64,000 nt of DNA from Periweissella cryptocerci (GCF_004358325.1 NZ_CP037940.1:2356001-2420000), one strand, 5' to 3'. Shown: positions 35,575 through 45,355, counted from the first letter of the stretch. The notes: generated by a model from the letters alone, not told the origin. Numbers and translations: made by a program.

Positions 35575-35634
35575 TATTTAGATAGTTGTCTAAATATTAT
35601 GGTATAATCTATTTAGGCAAAACACTAAATAGAT
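35575..35634 (+). promoter_or_regulatory. Promoter and operators of the sdpR-like/sdpI-like operon
   Basis: Extended -10 TGGTATAAT (35,600-35,608). Perfect palindromes on either side: TATTTAGA-TAGTTG-TCTAAATA (35,575-35,596) and ATCTATTTAG-N8-CTAAATAGAT (35,607-35,634). Both share the half-site ATTTAGA. Autoregulation by the ArsR protein is likely. Confidence 0.72.
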
Positions 35635-35677
35635 TGTGGAGGTTTGTTTGACAAAATAAGAGAGGTGAGGTGAAGGC

Positions 35678-35956
35678 ATGGGGTTACAGACGACATTAAA
35701 AGCTTTAGCGAATCCGGTACGCCGTGAAATTCTAATGCTGTTGAAAGATGGACGCCATTCAGCAGGCGAAATCAGTGAGCATTTTGCATTGAGCAATGCC
35801 ACGGTTTCGCATCACTTAGCTCAACTGCGGCAAGGTGACTTGATTCGCGAAACAAAATATAAAAATTTCATTTATTATGAACTTAATCTCAGTGTTTTTG
35901 AGGAAGCAATGCTCTGGTTGAAAGGATTGACAGGTGAGGATGATGAAGAAAATTAA
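35678..35956 (+). CDS. ArsR/SdpR-type autorepressor
   Basis: 92 residues, winged helix: TLKALANPVRREILMLLKDGRHSAGEISEHFALSNATVSHHLAQLRQGDLI split over residues 5-56. No metal-binding Cys cluster. It overlaps the SdpI-like gene by 14 bases, the arrangement of SdpR-SdpI in Bacillus where the membrane protein sequesters the repressor. GAGGTGAGG lies before the ATG. Confidence 0.85.
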   Translation: MGLQTTLKALANPVRREILMLLKDGRHSAGEISEHFALSNATVSHHLAQLRQGDLIRETKYKNFIYYELNLSVFEEAMLWLKGLTGEDDEEN

Positions 35957-36581
35957 ACAAATGTGGTGGCCGACCGTAGTGGGGCTGATTCCGTTAGTTA
36001 TGGGGGCAGTGTTGTACAACCAGTTGCCTAATCGGATTCCCATCCATTACAATGTGAATGGGTTACCAGATAATTACGCGGGTAAACTATTTGGGGTGGT
36101 GTTCTTGCCACTATTGCTAATTGCTGTGAATTTTTTAATTTTTATTACACGGGAACATGCTCGGCAAAAAAATAAACGCTTGAATGAAATTATCATTTGG
36201 ATTGTACCGTTGTTGGCGCTTGTCCTCCAACCAACGACACTATTAACAGCATTAGGTTATCAACTAAATGTTATGACAATTGTGATGATTACAGTTGGGG
36301 TGATATTTATGGTACTAGGGAATTATATTCCTAAGGCTAGCCCTAATCGAACAGTGGGATTTCGCTTCAAAACGACGCTAACCAATCCTGAAAATTGGCA
36401 AAAAACCAACCGACTTGGTGGCATTATGATGGTGATTAGTGGGTTACTATTTATTATCGGTGGCGTGTTGGGGATGTGGAACGTCATGTTTGCAATTGGT
36501 GCATTAGTGATTAGTATGATACTAACGGTGGTTGTACCAATTGTTTATTCTATTAAGCTTCACAAGCACTTTGAAATGTAA
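35943..36581 (+). CDS. SdpI family immunity/signal-transducing membrane protein
   Basis: 212 residues, about six membrane helices. N-terminal DUF1648 (WPTVVGLIPLVMGAVLYNQLPNRIPIHYNVNGLPDNY) followed by the SdpI domain with ASPNRTVGFRFKTTLTNPENW. In Bacillus SdpI both protects against SdpC toxin and binds SdpR; no sdpABC genes are in this window, so an immunity or sensing role toward an outside toxin is an inference. Among GTG 35,934, ATG 35,940 and ATG 35,943 I prefer the last because of spacing from AGGTG. The GNAT gene starts 22 bp later. Confidence 0.82.
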   Translation: MKKIKQMWWPTVVGLIPLVMGAVLYNQLPNRIPIHYNVNGLPDNYAGKLFGVVFLPLLLIAVNFLIFITREHARQKNKRLNEIIIWIVPLLALVLQPTTLLTALGYQLNVMTIVMITVGVIFMVLGNYIPKASPNRTVGFRFKTTLTNPENWQKTNRLGGIMMVISGLLFIIGGVLGMWNVMFAIGALVISMILTVVVPIVYSIKLHKHFEM

Positions 36582-36602
36582 TTTAGGGAGGAAATTAAGT
36601 AA

Positions 36603-37151
36603 ATGATTATTCGAGAAGCAACAGTAGCGGACAATGAGCGTATTGGGGAATTATTCGGCGTTATATTTGGGCAAATGGATTTAGCGGAATTACGCGACCT
36701 GAGCGAAACCAAACGTAATACACTAATTGGTCAGATTTATGGGTCAACCAAGTTGAAAGCTGTTGCAAAATTAATGGTCGCTGAAATAGATGGATACATT
36801 GTTGGGGCAGCGTATTCATACGATGGTAACAATGAAACTAAAACAGACGAAGTAATTCGTGAACAAACGGGTGATTATGAGTTACATCCTGATCAAGAGG
36901 CGCAAGCAGACGAATGGTACCTCGAGATGCTGGTGGCGGATAGTGAGTTCCGTGGGCAAGGAATCGGTTCCGCATTAATGAAAAATGTTGAAAACTTGGC
37001 AATTACGAGTGGATTACCATACTTTAGTTTGAATGTGGATTTTGCCAATGAAGATGCCCGTCGATTGTACTTACGCCAAGGCTTCGTTGATGATGGCGTA
37101 ATAAAAATTGGTGAGCATGATTATTACCATATGAAAAAGCAAATTAATTAA
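36603..37151 (+). CDS. GNAT family N-acetyltransferase
   Basis: 182 residues, full GNAT fold. Acetyl-CoA motif DSEFRGQGIGSALMKNVE and C-terminal NEDARRLYLRQGFVDDG. GGGAGG precedes the ATG. Probably the last gene of the ArsR/SdpI operon (22-bp gap). Substrate unknown. Confidence 0.85.
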   Translation: MIIREATVADNERIGELFGVIFGQMDLAELRDLSETKRNTLIGQIYGSTKLKAVAKLMVAEIDGYIVGAAYSYDGNNETKTDEVIREQTGDYELHPDQEAQADEWYLEMLVADSEFRGQGIGSALMKNVENLAITSGLPYFSLNVDFANEDARRLYLRQGFVDDGVIKIGEHDYYHMKKQIN

Positions 37152-37159
37152 CAATAAGA

Positions 37160-37450
37160 AGTGCGACAAAAGATGGTTTACAGCCTTTTGCTCGTTAATA
37201 AGACTCTATTTAGTCTGACATGGGATTGGCCACTCCGTTAGTTAGGTATAATACTCAAACTAGCGAAAACCGTTATAAACCACAGACCTCAGTAGTATGG
37301 AAAAAACACTGAGGACTAATAAAAATTCAGTAATTCGATGATTGAAAAGTACGAAAACGATAATTTCACGCTAGAATAAATAGAATGGTTAATAAGACTG
37401 ATTTCTACCTTACGATAAGGAGAAATCAGTCTTATTTTGTGGGCTGGAGT
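37160..37450 (+). repeat. Family B hairpin repeat split by a family A insertion (B9)
   Basis: Left part 37,160-37,201 (gtgcgacaaaagatggttta, cagccttttgctcgttaataa) and right part 37,388-37,450 (gttaataagactgatttcta ... aatcagtcttattttgtgggctgg). Joining them across the duplicated GTTAATAA restores a complete copy. Core arms AATAAGACTGATTTC / GAAATCAGTCTTATT carry a paired C-G to A-T change. Confidence 0.85.
37202..37387 (+). mobile_element. Family A MITE-like element, short form inside a family B repeat (A5)
   Basis: 186 bp. Left tip GACTCTATTTAGTCTGACAT then GGGATTGG; right end TTTCACGCTAGAATAAATAG then AATG. GTTAATAA is repeated exactly on both sides (37,194-37,201 and 37,388-37,395). Modules 1 and 2 are absent; the element goes from GGGATTGGCCACT straight to CCGTTAGTTAG. 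Confidence 0.88.
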
Positions 37451-37501
37451 TATGTCTCAGACTCTCACTCTATGAACTAAACGAAGCGATAGAGTGAGCG
37501 G

Positions 37502-38029
37502 CTAATCATGGAAATTAATTAGTGCGAGGATTTCTTGAGTTAGTATCTCTGCTGGTAGTGGCTCACTAACTTGAATCCAATCTGTGATGACTCGGGTAAA
37601 GCCAGCTAAGAAAAAACTGCGCTGCGTGGGAGTTAAACTTGCTAATATCGGAATGTGTTGGGCAAGCTGTAATGAATAGGTGTAAAATTCTTGCTCAAAA
37701 ATATAAGTAAGATTATTTTTAACTAGTAAGGTATTGTCTGGGGCATGGGCACCGAAATGTTCAAAACTTAAACGAATAATTTGTTCAAGTGATAAACTTG
37801 CTGGCGCGTTGTCAATATCAGCTTGGTAAGCGGCAAAAAGTTGGCGTGAGCGTTCACGAAGCACGTCTTCTTTGGTTGCGAAGTGGCGATAGAAAGTTAG
37901 CCGAGCGATACCGGCACGTTTGGCAATCTCGGTCACTTTAATCGCTTGGTATTCTTTTTCTTGCATCAAAGATAAAAGGGCTTTGATAATCCAATCTTTA
38001 CTAAGTTCGCCTTGCGCTGATCCGTCCAT
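37502..38029 (-). CDS. TetR/AcrR family regulator
   Basis: 175 residues. HTH: IIKALLSLMQEKEYQAIKVTEIAKRAGIARLTFYRHFATKEDVL split over residues 14-57. The YRHFATKEDVLRER-type subgroup (DhaS-like) often controls neighbouring oxidoreductases. Divergent from the NAD(P)H oxidoreductase gene at 38,173. Three copies of TGTAACA (38,039, 38,096 and 38,105) in the spacer are candidate binding half-sites. Confidence 0.85.
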   Translation of the reverse strand: MDGSAQGELSKDWIIKALLSLMQEKEYQAIKVTEIAKRAGIARLTFYRHFATKEDVLRERSRQLFAAYQADIDNAPASLSLEQIIRLSFEHFGAHAPDNTLLVKNNLTYIFEQEFYTYSLQLAQHIPILASLTPTQRSFFLAGFTRVITDWIQVSEPLPAEILTQEILALINFHD

Positions 38030-38172
38030 GATTTCACCTGTAACATTTTCTATATTTTGTATCTTCTTGATTATATATCTACATTATACAATGGGTGTAA
38101 CAAATGTAACAGGAATACCAAGGTGGTATTTCACATGTGTACGATTCACGTAAGATACCAGGAGACATAGAT

Positions 38173-38787
38173 ATGAAAAATGTTGTAATTGTTGTTGATC
38201 ACCCATATACAGCCACGGCGTGGGAAAATGAACCCCATAATCGGAGCTTTACAGCAGCGTTGGCGCATCAGGCGGTCGAAGCATACCAAGCTAGAGGTTA
38301 TCATGTTGATGTAATTGATTTACATGTTGAGAACTTTGATCCGGTTATGCATGCTGAAGATTTAGTTGCTTGGCGGCAGAAAGAACCAATTAACGAACAG
38401 ATTAGAATTTATCAGGCAAAAATTTTAAATGCTCATGAGTTAGTTTTTGTGTTTCCAATTTGGTGGGAAACGATGCCGGCAATGATGAAAGGTTTCTTTG
38501 ATAAAGTTTTTGCAAAAGGCATTGTTTACATTGAAGATCAACACACACATCTGTTTAAGCATCAATTTACACAGTTAGAACGCGTGCACTTACTAACGAC
38601 GATGGCGACGCCAAACTTATTGTACCGAGTGATATTTGGGAGTCCGGTGGTGAAATCAATATTTCGCGGCACCTTTCATAAAATGGGGATTCACCAACTA
38701 AAGTGGCAAAATTACGCTGCCGTTGCGAGTCAGCCTACCAATAGGCGGGAAAAACTTTTAGCTAATGTCAAAAATAAACTCAAATAG
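38173..38787 (+). CDS. NAD(P)H-dependent quinone-type oxidoreductase (MdaB/KefF-like flavodoxin fold)
   Basis: 204 residues, flavodoxin-like fold: NVVIVVDHPYTATAWENEPHNRSFTAAL, DLHVENFDPV, LVFVFPIWWETMPAMMKGFFDKVFAKG (the FPIWWxxxPAxLKGxxDKVF signature). FMN- or FAD-dependent two-electron reduction of quinones is expected. ATG 38,173 follows AGGAGAC. Probably regulated by the divergent TetR gene. Its downstream terminator is interrupted by the IS3-type element. Confidence 0.87.
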   Translation: MKNVVIVVDHPYTATAWENEPHNRSFTAALAHQAVEAYQARGYHVDVIDLHVENFDPVMHAEDLVAWRQKEPINEQIRIYQAKILNAHELVFVFPIWWETMPAMMKGFFDKVFAKGIVYIEDQHTHLFKHQFTQLERVHLLTTMATPNLLYRVIFGSPVVKSIFRGTFHKMGIHQLKWQNYAAVASQPTNRREKLLANVKNKLK

Positions 38788-38865
38788 AAGGCGCTAAAGA
38801 GGTGAATATTTTGAAGGGCTCCAAGAAAGTTAGACAAAATCTAACTGACTTGGAGCCCTTTTATT

Positions 38866-39420
38866 ATGGCAAAATATACAATCGAACAAAAAATTGAGAT
38901 AGTGAAAGAATATCGAACTGGAAGTATTAGCCAGCGCGGATTGAGTAAGAAATATAACATTCCTGATTCAGTGATAAGGCGTTGGATCAGAAAAGCAGAA
39001 CTTCATGGTTTTGATTCATTAAAGCGTAAGCAATCAAAGAGATTTTTTGATGGTAATGAAAAGCTATCTATTATGTTAACTAATGGCTTAAGCATTACAT
39101 GCGCATTGAACCGAGTATGGTGATTCACTGGGCCAAACGCGATTCGATGTAGGCGAATTGATTGCGCTAAAAAGCCCAAGGCGAGGCAGGGCCTAATAAG
39201 CATAATGACAAATCCTAAACCCAACAACTAAATCTGAAACTGACAAGTTAATTCAGAGAATCTAGAGTTAAAACAAGCGACTTTTACCGTGGCCGAATTG
39301 GAGCTAGCGGTCTCAAAAAAATTAGAAGCCTTGGCGATGGAAAGCAAACGAAATAAAGAACTTACGCAAAGTAGTTGAAATCGTTAAGGCAATCAATTCA
39401 AAACTGGAAGATTTACTTGA
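38866..39420 (+). pseudogene. IS150-like OrfA, truncated and frameshifted
   Basis: The first 85 codons (to 39,123) are an IS3 OrfA HTH protein: YTIEQKIEIVKEYRTGSISQRGLSKKYNIPDSVIRRWI. The frame then stops; further OrfA traces (ESRVKTSDFYRGRIGASGLKK / NLELKQATFTVAELELAVSKKLEAL in another frame, about 39,250-39,340) mark the expected leucine-zipper tail. Multiple lesions. Confidence 0.8.
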
Positions 39421-40251
39421 GTTCATAGGTTTAAATCGCAAGACATTTTACTACAATCGAGCACGTTTGAATTACGACAAATATAGTGAAGTCAAAGATC
39501 TTATTAAATGGCTTTACGCTGGTAGTGATGAAACTTATGGTTATCGCCGGATCCAAGATGAACTATTCTTATTTGGCTATGTCTTCGATGATGAAACTGT
39601 CCGCCGTATTATGCGTTCAATCAAGCTAATGCCAACGTGTTACTGGACAAAATCTGGCAAGTTTTCATCTTACAAAGGAGAGCACGGAAAAGTCGCTGAG
39701 AACCTAGTTCGTCGTGACTACGTAGTTACAAGTGGGCGTAAGAGTAAAGTTTTGTGGTACACAAGCCGTACACCGTGTTAACCACTGATGTGACTCAAAT
39801 AAATTTATTAGGTACCAAACTATATTTAGCTGCGATTATCGACATGTATAGCAAAGAAATATTGGCATATGATATTCGGACGTCACCAAATATGGCACAA
39901 GTAACCGCCTGTGTTGATCAATTACAACAAGTATTACCCGATGATGTCCAACCAATTCTGCATAGCGACCAAGGAACACTGTATCAACTCCCACGTTACC
40001 AAAACCGCCTAGATGAAGTAGGTTTAATTCAAAGCATGTCTCGTAAAGGAAACTGTTTGGATAATGCGCCAATGGAAAGTTTCTTTAGCTTGGCTAAACG
40101 TGAATTCATTTGGCGAAAAGAATTCGTATCAATTGATCAATTCAAAGAAAGCTTTTCGCGATATGTCTCACGGTTCAACAACGTTCGCATCTCACGAAAA
40201 AACAAGGGCTTGACCCCTGTTGAAATTCGGAATCAAGCCCTTGCGGCATAA
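39350..40251 (+). pseudogene. IS150-like OrfB transposase, frameshifted
   Basis: Frame 1 up to 39,781 carries DETYGYRRIQDELFLFGYVFDDETVRRIMRSIKL (HTH_21 region). It shifts near 39,760 to a second frame ending at 40,251 with the DDE core: TTDVTQ (D), LHSDQGTLYQ (D) and GNCLDNAPMESFFSLAKRE (E). The catalytic triad is intact, but the frame is broken, so the enzyme is not made in one piece. Confidence 0.85.
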
Positions 40252-40455
40252 ATATTAAATTGTCTAAGTTTTTTGGAGCCCTTCACTTTTAGCACCTTTT
40301 TATTTTGCGTTGAAAAAAGCGCCCACAGATGCATGAAATTGTGATTTATTATGGATTTTAGACATTGTTTGACTAAAGCTGACTAAAAAGTAGCAACTGA
40401 GATTCTTACAGCCACAAGGGCTGACAAATTTCTTTAAAAAAATGAGACAAACACT

Positions 40456-40518
40456 TTGACAAATGCTGACATTAGAGTATTATATTACTTGTTAGCACTT
40501 AGTAGTAACGAGTGCTAA
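40456..40518 (+). promoter_or_regulatory. Heat-shock promoter and CIRCE operator
   Basis: TTGACA (40,456-40,461), 16-bp spacer, TATTAT (40,478-40,483). CIRCE TTAGCACTT-N9-GAGTGCTAA (40,492-40,518) differs from the consensus at one base in the left arm. HrcA binds here. Confidence 0.93.
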
Positions 40519-40533
40519 AGTGAGGTGAAAGAT

Positions 40534-41580
40534 ATGTTAACAGATCGTCAAAAGTTAATCTTGAAGGCGATTGTGCGTTCTTACACTGACACAGGACACG
40601 CAGTTGGCTCTAAAGCGTTGGTTGAGAGTTTACCAATCTCAGTCAGTTCAGCGACCATTCGTAATGAAATGGCGACCCTAGAAGAAACTGGTTTAATTCA
40701 AAAGGAACATACAAGTTCTGGCCGGATTCCTTCAGTTGCTGGGTATCGTTATTATGTTGATCATTTAAACGACATCGATTTATCGGTTGGTCAGCAAGAA
40801 TTATCTTTGATTCGTGATTCGATGGTCGGTAATTATGCCAAAGTCGATGAAATTATCGCTCAATCAACGAATATGTTGTCACAGTTAACTTCGTTTACGG
40901 CACTCGCAGTTAAACCTGAAGCAATTGATGCAAAGCTTTCGGGCTTTCGCTTAGTTCCATTAGGTAATCACCAAGTAATGGCGATTCTAGTAACTGATGA
41001 TGGGGATGTTGAAAGTCAACAATTCTCAGTACCGCGTGAAGTTAGTGGTGATCAACTTGAAGCCATCGTGCGTCTCGTGAACGATCGGTTAGTCGGGCAA
41101 CCGCTTCAAACCGTTATCCATCGTTTGGCGACTGATATTCCGATGTTAGTCGGGCAGTATTTGCAATCACCATCGGGGTTTTTACACACCTTTGGGCAAG
41201 TGCTTGACCGCGCGGCATCAGATCAATTCTTCGTTGGTGGCCGGCTTAATTTGCTTGATTTTAGTCGAGTTGATGATTCCGATACCATTAAGGACCTGTA
41301 TCAGTTGTTAAACAATAAGGCCGACATGCACGACGTCATGGGCGGTTCAGATGCGAATAAACCAGTTTCAGTCCGCATTGGCGATGAAATTTCCAATGAC
41401 CTATTGAAAAATTATTCACTACTGACTGCTAATTATGATGTCGGTGATCATGGCAAAGGGATGATTGCCATCCTGGGACCAACCCGCATGCCTTATTCAC
41501 GGACAATCGGTTTACTCGGAGCATTCCGTCAAGAACTAACCAATAAACTATTAAATTATTATCAATTCTTTGATGAGTAA
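40534..41580 (+). CDS. hrcA: Heat-inducible transcription repressor HrcA
   Basis: 348 residues. N-terminal winged helix (LTDRQKLILKAIVRSYTDTGHAVGSKALVESLPISVSSATIRNEMATLEETGLI split over 2-55, then the signature HTSSGRIPSVAGYRYYVDHL). It represses the operon through the CIRCE site just upstream; GroEL activity sets its level in known systems. GAGGTG lies six bases before ATG 40,534; the in-frame GTG at 40,525 overlaps it. First gene of hrcA-grpE-dnaK-dnaJ. Confidence 0.96.
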   Translation: MLTDRQKLILKAIVRSYTDTGHAVGSKALVESLPISVSSATIRNEMATLEETGLIQKEHTSSGRIPSVAGYRYYVDHLNDIDLSVGQQELSLIRDSMVGNYAKVDEIIAQSTNMLSQLTSFTALAVKPEAIDAKLSGFRLVPLGNHQVMAILVTDDGDVESQQFSVPREVSGDQLEAIVRLVNDRLVGQPLQTVIHRLATDIPMLVGQYLQSPSGFLHTFGQVLDRAASDQFFVGGRLNLLDFSRVDDSDTIKDLYQLLNNKADMHDVMGGSDANKPVSVRIGDEISNDLLKNYSLLTANYDVGDHGKGMIAILGPTRMPYSRTIGLLGAFRQELTNKLLNYYQFFDE

Positions 41581-41592
41581 AGGAGGTACAGA

Positions 41593-42147
41593 ATGGCAGA
41601 AGATAACCAAAATGTTGAAGAAACAGAAAAGACAGTTGATGAAGCAACTGATACTTCAAAGGACGAAACCGTTGAAGTTGACGAAGCGCTTGAAATTGAT
41701 CCATTAGCTGACCTTCAAGCTAAGTACGATGTCGTGGAAGATCAATATATCCGCGGTCAAGCTGAAATGGCTAACATGAATGCACGTTTTAAAAAAGAAC
41801 GGGAACAATTGTTGAAGTACGAAGGTGCCAAACTGGCCAAGTCAATCTTGCCAGCGATTGATAACTTGGAACGAGCATTATCAGTAGAAGCTGACGATGA
41901 CGCGGCCAAGCAATTAAAGGCCGGTGTTGAAATGGTGTTAAAGACCATGAACAAGGCTTTGGAAGACAATGATATTAAAGTTGTCGGTGAAATCGGTGAA
42001 AAGTTTGATGCTGATTTCCACCAAGCAATTCAATCCGTACCAGCTGATAATGAACATGCTGCAGATACAATCGTCTCAGTAATGCAAAAAGGCTACGTAT
42101 TGAAGGATCGTGTTATCCGACCAGCAATGGTTAGTGTTGCACAATAA
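41593..42147 (+). CDS. grpE: Nucleotide exchange factor GrpE
   Basis: 184 residues: acidic disordered N-terminus (1-40), long coiled helix (ADLQAKYDVVEDQYIRGQAEMANMNARFKKEREQLLKYEGAKLAKSILPAIDNLERAL split over 43-100), beta-wing domain ending VIRPAMVSVAQ. Exchanges ADP for ATP on DnaK. AGGAGG precedes the ATG. Starts 12 bp after hrcA. Confidence 0.96.
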   Translation: MAEDNQNVEETEKTVDEATDTSKDETVEVDEALEIDPLADLQAKYDVVEDQYIRGQAEMANMNARFKKEREQLLKYEGAKLAKSILPAIDNLERALSVEADDDAAKQLKAGVEMVLKTMNKALEDNDIKVVGEIGEKFDADFHQAIQSVPADNEHAADTIVSVMQKGYVLKDRVIRPAMVSVAQ

Positions 42148-42220
42148 AATTTAAATTAACAAAATAACTTCGGTGAAAATTACAACCGAAAAAACTATAT
42201 AAAAAGAGGTAAAGCATACA

Positions 42221-44044
42221 ATGGCAAAAATTATTGGTATTGATTTAGGTACTACTAACTCAGCAGTCGCAGTAATGGAAGGTAACGAACCTAAGATTAT
42301 TACTAACCCAGATGGTGACCGTACTACTCCTTCAGTTGTTTCATTTAAGAACGGCGAAGAAATCGTTGGTAAGGCAGCCAAGCGTCAAGCCGTTATCAAC
42401 AAGAACACGGTTTCATCAATCAAGCGTCACATGGGTGAAGACTACAAGGTAGACATCGATGGTAAGAAGTTCACACCACAAGAAATTTCAGCTAAAGTTT
42501 TGAGCTACATCAAGGGTTATGCTGAAGATTACTTGGGTGAAGAAGTTACACAAGCTGTTATTACTGTGCCTGCATACTTCAACGATGCCCAACGTCAAGC
42601 AACTAAGGACGCTGGTAAGATTGCTGGCTTGCAAGTTGAACGGATTATTAACGAACCAACTGCTGCTGCTTTGGCATACGGTATGGACAAGTTAGATCAC
42701 GATGAAAAAATCCTTGTTTATGACTTGGGTGGTGGTACTTTTGATGTTTCAATCCTTGAATTAGGTGATGGTGTGTTCGATGTGCTCTCAACTAATGGTG
42801 ATACTCACCTTGGTGGGGATGACTTCGACGAAAAGATCATGGACTGGATGCTCACTGAAATCAAGAATGGTGAAGGCGTTGACCTTTCAAACGATACGAT
42901 GGCCCTCCAACGTTTGAAGGATGCTGCTGAAACTGCTAAGAAGACTTTGTCATCATCAACTTCAGCTGACATTGACTTGCCATTTATCGCATCAACTGAT
43001 AACGGTCCAGTGAACGTGTCATTGACACTTTCACGTGCTAAGTTCAACCAATTGACACTTGATTTGATTGAACGCGCTGAAGGCCCAGTACGCAACGCTT
43101 TAAAGGATGCTGGTTTGTCAATGTCAGACATCGACGAAGTTATCTTGAACGGTGGTTCAACTCGTATTCCAGCTGTTCAAGAATCAGTTAAGAAGTTAAC
43201 TGGTAAGGAACCTAACCACTCAATCAACCCTGATGAAGCGGTTGCCCTTGGTGCCGCTGTTCAAGGTGGTGTGTTGACTGGTGATGTTAAGGATATCGTC
43301 TTGCTTGACGTTACACCATTGTCACTTGGTATTGAAACTATGGGTGGGGTCTTCACTAAGTTGATTGACCGTAACACTACAATTCCAACTTCTAAGTCAC
43401 AAGTGTTCTCAACTGCTGCTGATAACCAACCAGCTGTTGATATCCACGTGCTTCAAGGTGAACGTCCAATGTCTGCCGATAACAAGACATTAGGTCGTTT
43501 CCAACTTAACGACATTCCTGCAGCTCCACGAGGAATCCCACAAATCGAAGTTAAGTTCGATATTGATAAGAACGGTATCGTAAATGTGTCTGCTAAGGAC
43601 CTTGGTACTAACAAGGAACAAAACATCACTATCAAGTCAAACTCTGGTTTATCAGATGAAGAAATTGAAAAGATGATGAAGGATGCAGAAGCTAACCAAG
43701 AAGCTGATGCAAAGCGTAAGGAAGAAGTTGAACTCCGTAATGAAGTTGACCAATTAATCTTCCAAACGGAAAAGACAATTAAGGACGTTGATGGTAAGGT
43801 TTCTGAAGAAGAAATCAAGCCAACTCAAGAAGCTCTTGATGCGTTGAAGGCTGCCCAAGCAGACGACAACATCGAAGACATGAAGGCTAAGAAGGATGCT
43901 TTGAGCGAAAAGGCTCAAGACTTAGCTGTTAAGTTGTACCAACAAGCACAAGAAGGTCAAGAAGGCCAACCTGCTGATGGACAAGCCGCTGATGATAACA
44001 CCGTTGATGGCGATTTCGAAGAAGTTGACCCAGATAACAAATAA
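42221..44044 (+). CDS. dnaK: Molecular chaperone DnaK (Hsp70)
   Basis: 607 residues. Actin-like ATPase ([42 protein letters not shown]), linker [14 protein letters not shown], substrate-binding domain and a lid ending in an acidic tail ([16 protein letters not shown]). AAAGAGG lies before the ATG. Codon use is noticeably more biased than in neighbours, as expected for an abundant protein. Confidence 0.97.
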   Translation: MAKIIGIDLGTTNSAVAVMEGNEPKIITNPDGDRTTPSVVSFKNGEEIVGKAAKRQAVINKNTVSSIKRHMGEDYKVDIDGKKFTPQEISAKVLSYIKGYAEDYLGEEVTQAVITVPAYFNDAQRQATKDAGKIAGLQVERIINEPTAAALAYGMDKLDHDEKILVYDLGGGTFDVSILELGDGVFDVLSTNGDTHLGGDDFDEKIMDWMLTEIKNGEGVDLSNDTMALQRLKDAAETAKKTLSSSTSADIDLPFIASTDNGPVNVSLTLSRAKFNQLTLDLIERAEGPVRNALKDAGLSMSDIDEVILNGGSTRIPAVQESVKKLTGKEPNHSINPDEAVALGAAVQGGVLTGDVKDIVLLDVTPLSLGIETMGGVFTKLIDRNTTIPTSKSQVFSTAADNQPAVDIHVLQGERPMSADNKTLGRFQLNDIPAAPRGIPQIEVKFDIDKNGIVNVSAKDLGTNKEQNITIKSNSGLSDEEIEKMMKDAEANQEADAKRKEEVELRNEVDQLIFQTEKTIKDVDGKVSEEEIKPTQEALDALKAAQADDNIEDMKAKKDALSEKAQDLAVKLYQQAQEGQEGQPADGQAADDNTVDGDFEEVDPDNK

Positions 44045-44061
44045 TATTAATCGTTAATAGG

Positions 44062-44093
44062 AAGTGGGTTTAGGAATTTTCCTAAGCCCGCTT
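44062..44093 (+). terminator. Attenuator-like hairpin between dnaK and dnaJ
   Basis: AAGTGGGTTTAGG / CCTAAGCCCGCTT, stable, but followed by TTCCGCG and not a T run. More likely an mRNA-processing or partial-termination site than a full terminator. Confidence 0.5.
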
Positions 44094-44190
44094 TCCGCGT
44101 TAAACATGGAGATTAATGAAAACGTCGCTTTTTATCAATTCATGATAGAATAGAACGATAGTTAAGTTGAAAATAAAAGGGGATCAGGGA

Positions 44191-45306
44191 ATGGCAAGTA
44201 ATCCATATGACACATTAGGTGTCGCAAGTGACGCATCTCAAGATGAAATTAAAAAAGCCTACCGCAAGCTTTCTAAGAAATATCACCCAGATATTAACCA
44301 TGAGGCTGGTGCTGAAGATCATTATAAGGACGTTCAAGAAGCCTATGAAACAGTTGGTGATGAAACGAAGCGTTCAAACTTTGATCAATATGGATCAGCT
44401 GAAGGTCCACAAGGATTTGGCGGTTTCGGTGGCGGCGGTCAAAGTTATGGCGGCGGAGGCGGCTTCGGTGGTGGTTTTGAAGATATCTTCAGTCAAATGT
44501 TTGGTGGCGGAGGCGGCGGAGGTCGCCGTAATCCAGCCGGTCCACAAGCTGGCCGTGATTTACAATACCAAATGGATTTAAAGTTTGAAGAAGCCATCTT
44601 TGGTAAAGAAACCACGATTAAATATACACGTGAAGCTAATTGTAAAACGTGTGACGGTACTGGTGCAAAACCAGGAACATCTCCAATTACATGTCGCAAG
44701 TGTGGTGGTTCAGGATATATCAACGTTGTCCAAAACACACCACTTGGCCGCATGCAAACACAATCAACTTGTGACGTTTGTGGTGGTACTGGGCAAGAAA
44801 TCACTGACAAATGTGAAACTTGTGGTGGTTCAGGCCACACGACGCAAGATCACGAAGTTAAGGTTACGGTTCCAGCCGGGGTTGAAGATGGCCAACAAAT
44901 GCGTCTAAACAGCCAAGGTGAAGCCGGAACCCATGGTGGTCCTTATGGTGATTTGTATGTGATTTTCCGTGTACAAACATCGAAGGAATTTGATCGTGAT
45001 GGCGCTGAAATTTACTTTAAGCTGCCAATCAGCTTTGTTCAAGCTGCGTTGGGTGACGAAGTGCTCGTGAAGACTGTGCATGGTGAAGTGAAGATGAAGA
45101 TTCCAGCAGGAACACAAAACGGCACTAACTTCCGCTTAAAGGGAAAAGGTGCGCCTAAACTCCGTGGTAGTGGAAATGGTGACCAACATGTAACAGTCAA
45201 CGTGGCTGTGCCAAAGAGCTTGAATAAGGATCAAAAGAAGGCGTTGAAGGCATTTGCTGAAGCCGGTGGCGATCGTATTCCAAAATCTGGCGGATTGTTT
45301 GGTTAA
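44191..45306 (+). CDS. dnaJ: Co-chaperone DnaJ (Hsp40)
   Basis: 371 residues. J domain with YHPD (residues about 33-36), Gly/Phe-rich region (about 72-118), zinc domain with four CxxCxGxG repeats ([32 protein letters not shown]) and a C-terminal substrate domain. ATG 44,191 follows AGGGGATCAGGGA; the in-frame upstream start at 44,167 has no ribosome site. Stimulates DnaK ATPase. It is separated from dnaK by 146 bp and probably has its own promoter. Confidence 0.96.
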   Translation: MASNPYDTLGVASDASQDEIKKAYRKLSKKYHPDINHEAGAEDHYKDVQEAYETVGDETKRSNFDQYGSAEGPQGFGGFGGGGQSYGGGGGFGGGFEDIFSQMFGGGGGGGRRNPAGPQAGRDLQYQMDLKFEEAIFGKETTIKYTREANCKTCDGTGAKPGTSPITCRKCGGSGYINVVQNTPLGRMQTQSTCDVCGGTGQEITDKCETCGGSGHTTQDHEVKVTVPAGVEDGQQMRLNSQGEAGTHGGPYGDLYVIFRVQTSKEFDRDGAEIYFKLPISFVQAALGDEVLVKTVHGEVKMKIPAGTQNGTNFRLKGKGAPKLRGSGNGDQHVTVNVAVPKSLNKDQKKALKAFAEAGGDRIPKSGGLFG

Positions 45307-45322
45307 TAAGCATAATCAATTT

Positions 45323-45355
45323 AAGGTCTCTGAATTTAATTCAGGGCCTTTTTTT
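45323..45355 (+). terminator. Terminator of the heat-shock operon
   Basis: AAGGTCTCTGAATT / AATTCAGGGCCTT with G-T pairs, then TTTTTT. Confidence 0.8.

Larger units (their letters stand above)
38812..40285 (+). mobile_element. IS3-family (IS150-like) insertion sequence, decayed
   Basis: 1474 bp. Terminal inverted repeats TGAAGGGCTCCAAGAAAGTT then AGACA (left) and TGAAGGGCTCCAAAAAACTT then AGACA (right, inverted), 23 of 25 matching, TG/CA ends. Flanks ATTT and CTTT give at best an imperfect 3-4 bp duplication. The left end itself folds into a long terminator (GGGCTCCAAG...AGTTAGA / TCTAACT...CTTGGAGCCC, TTTT), blocking read-in transcription. Confidence 0.9.
38793..40300 (+). terminator. Terminator of the oxidoreductase gene, split by an IS3-type element
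   Basis: The arm AGGCGCTAAAGAGGTGAA (38,789-38,806) is complementary to TTCACTTTTAGCACCT followed by TTTTT (40,282-40,302). The IS at 38,812-40,285 lies between them, in what was the loop. Confidence 0.6.
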
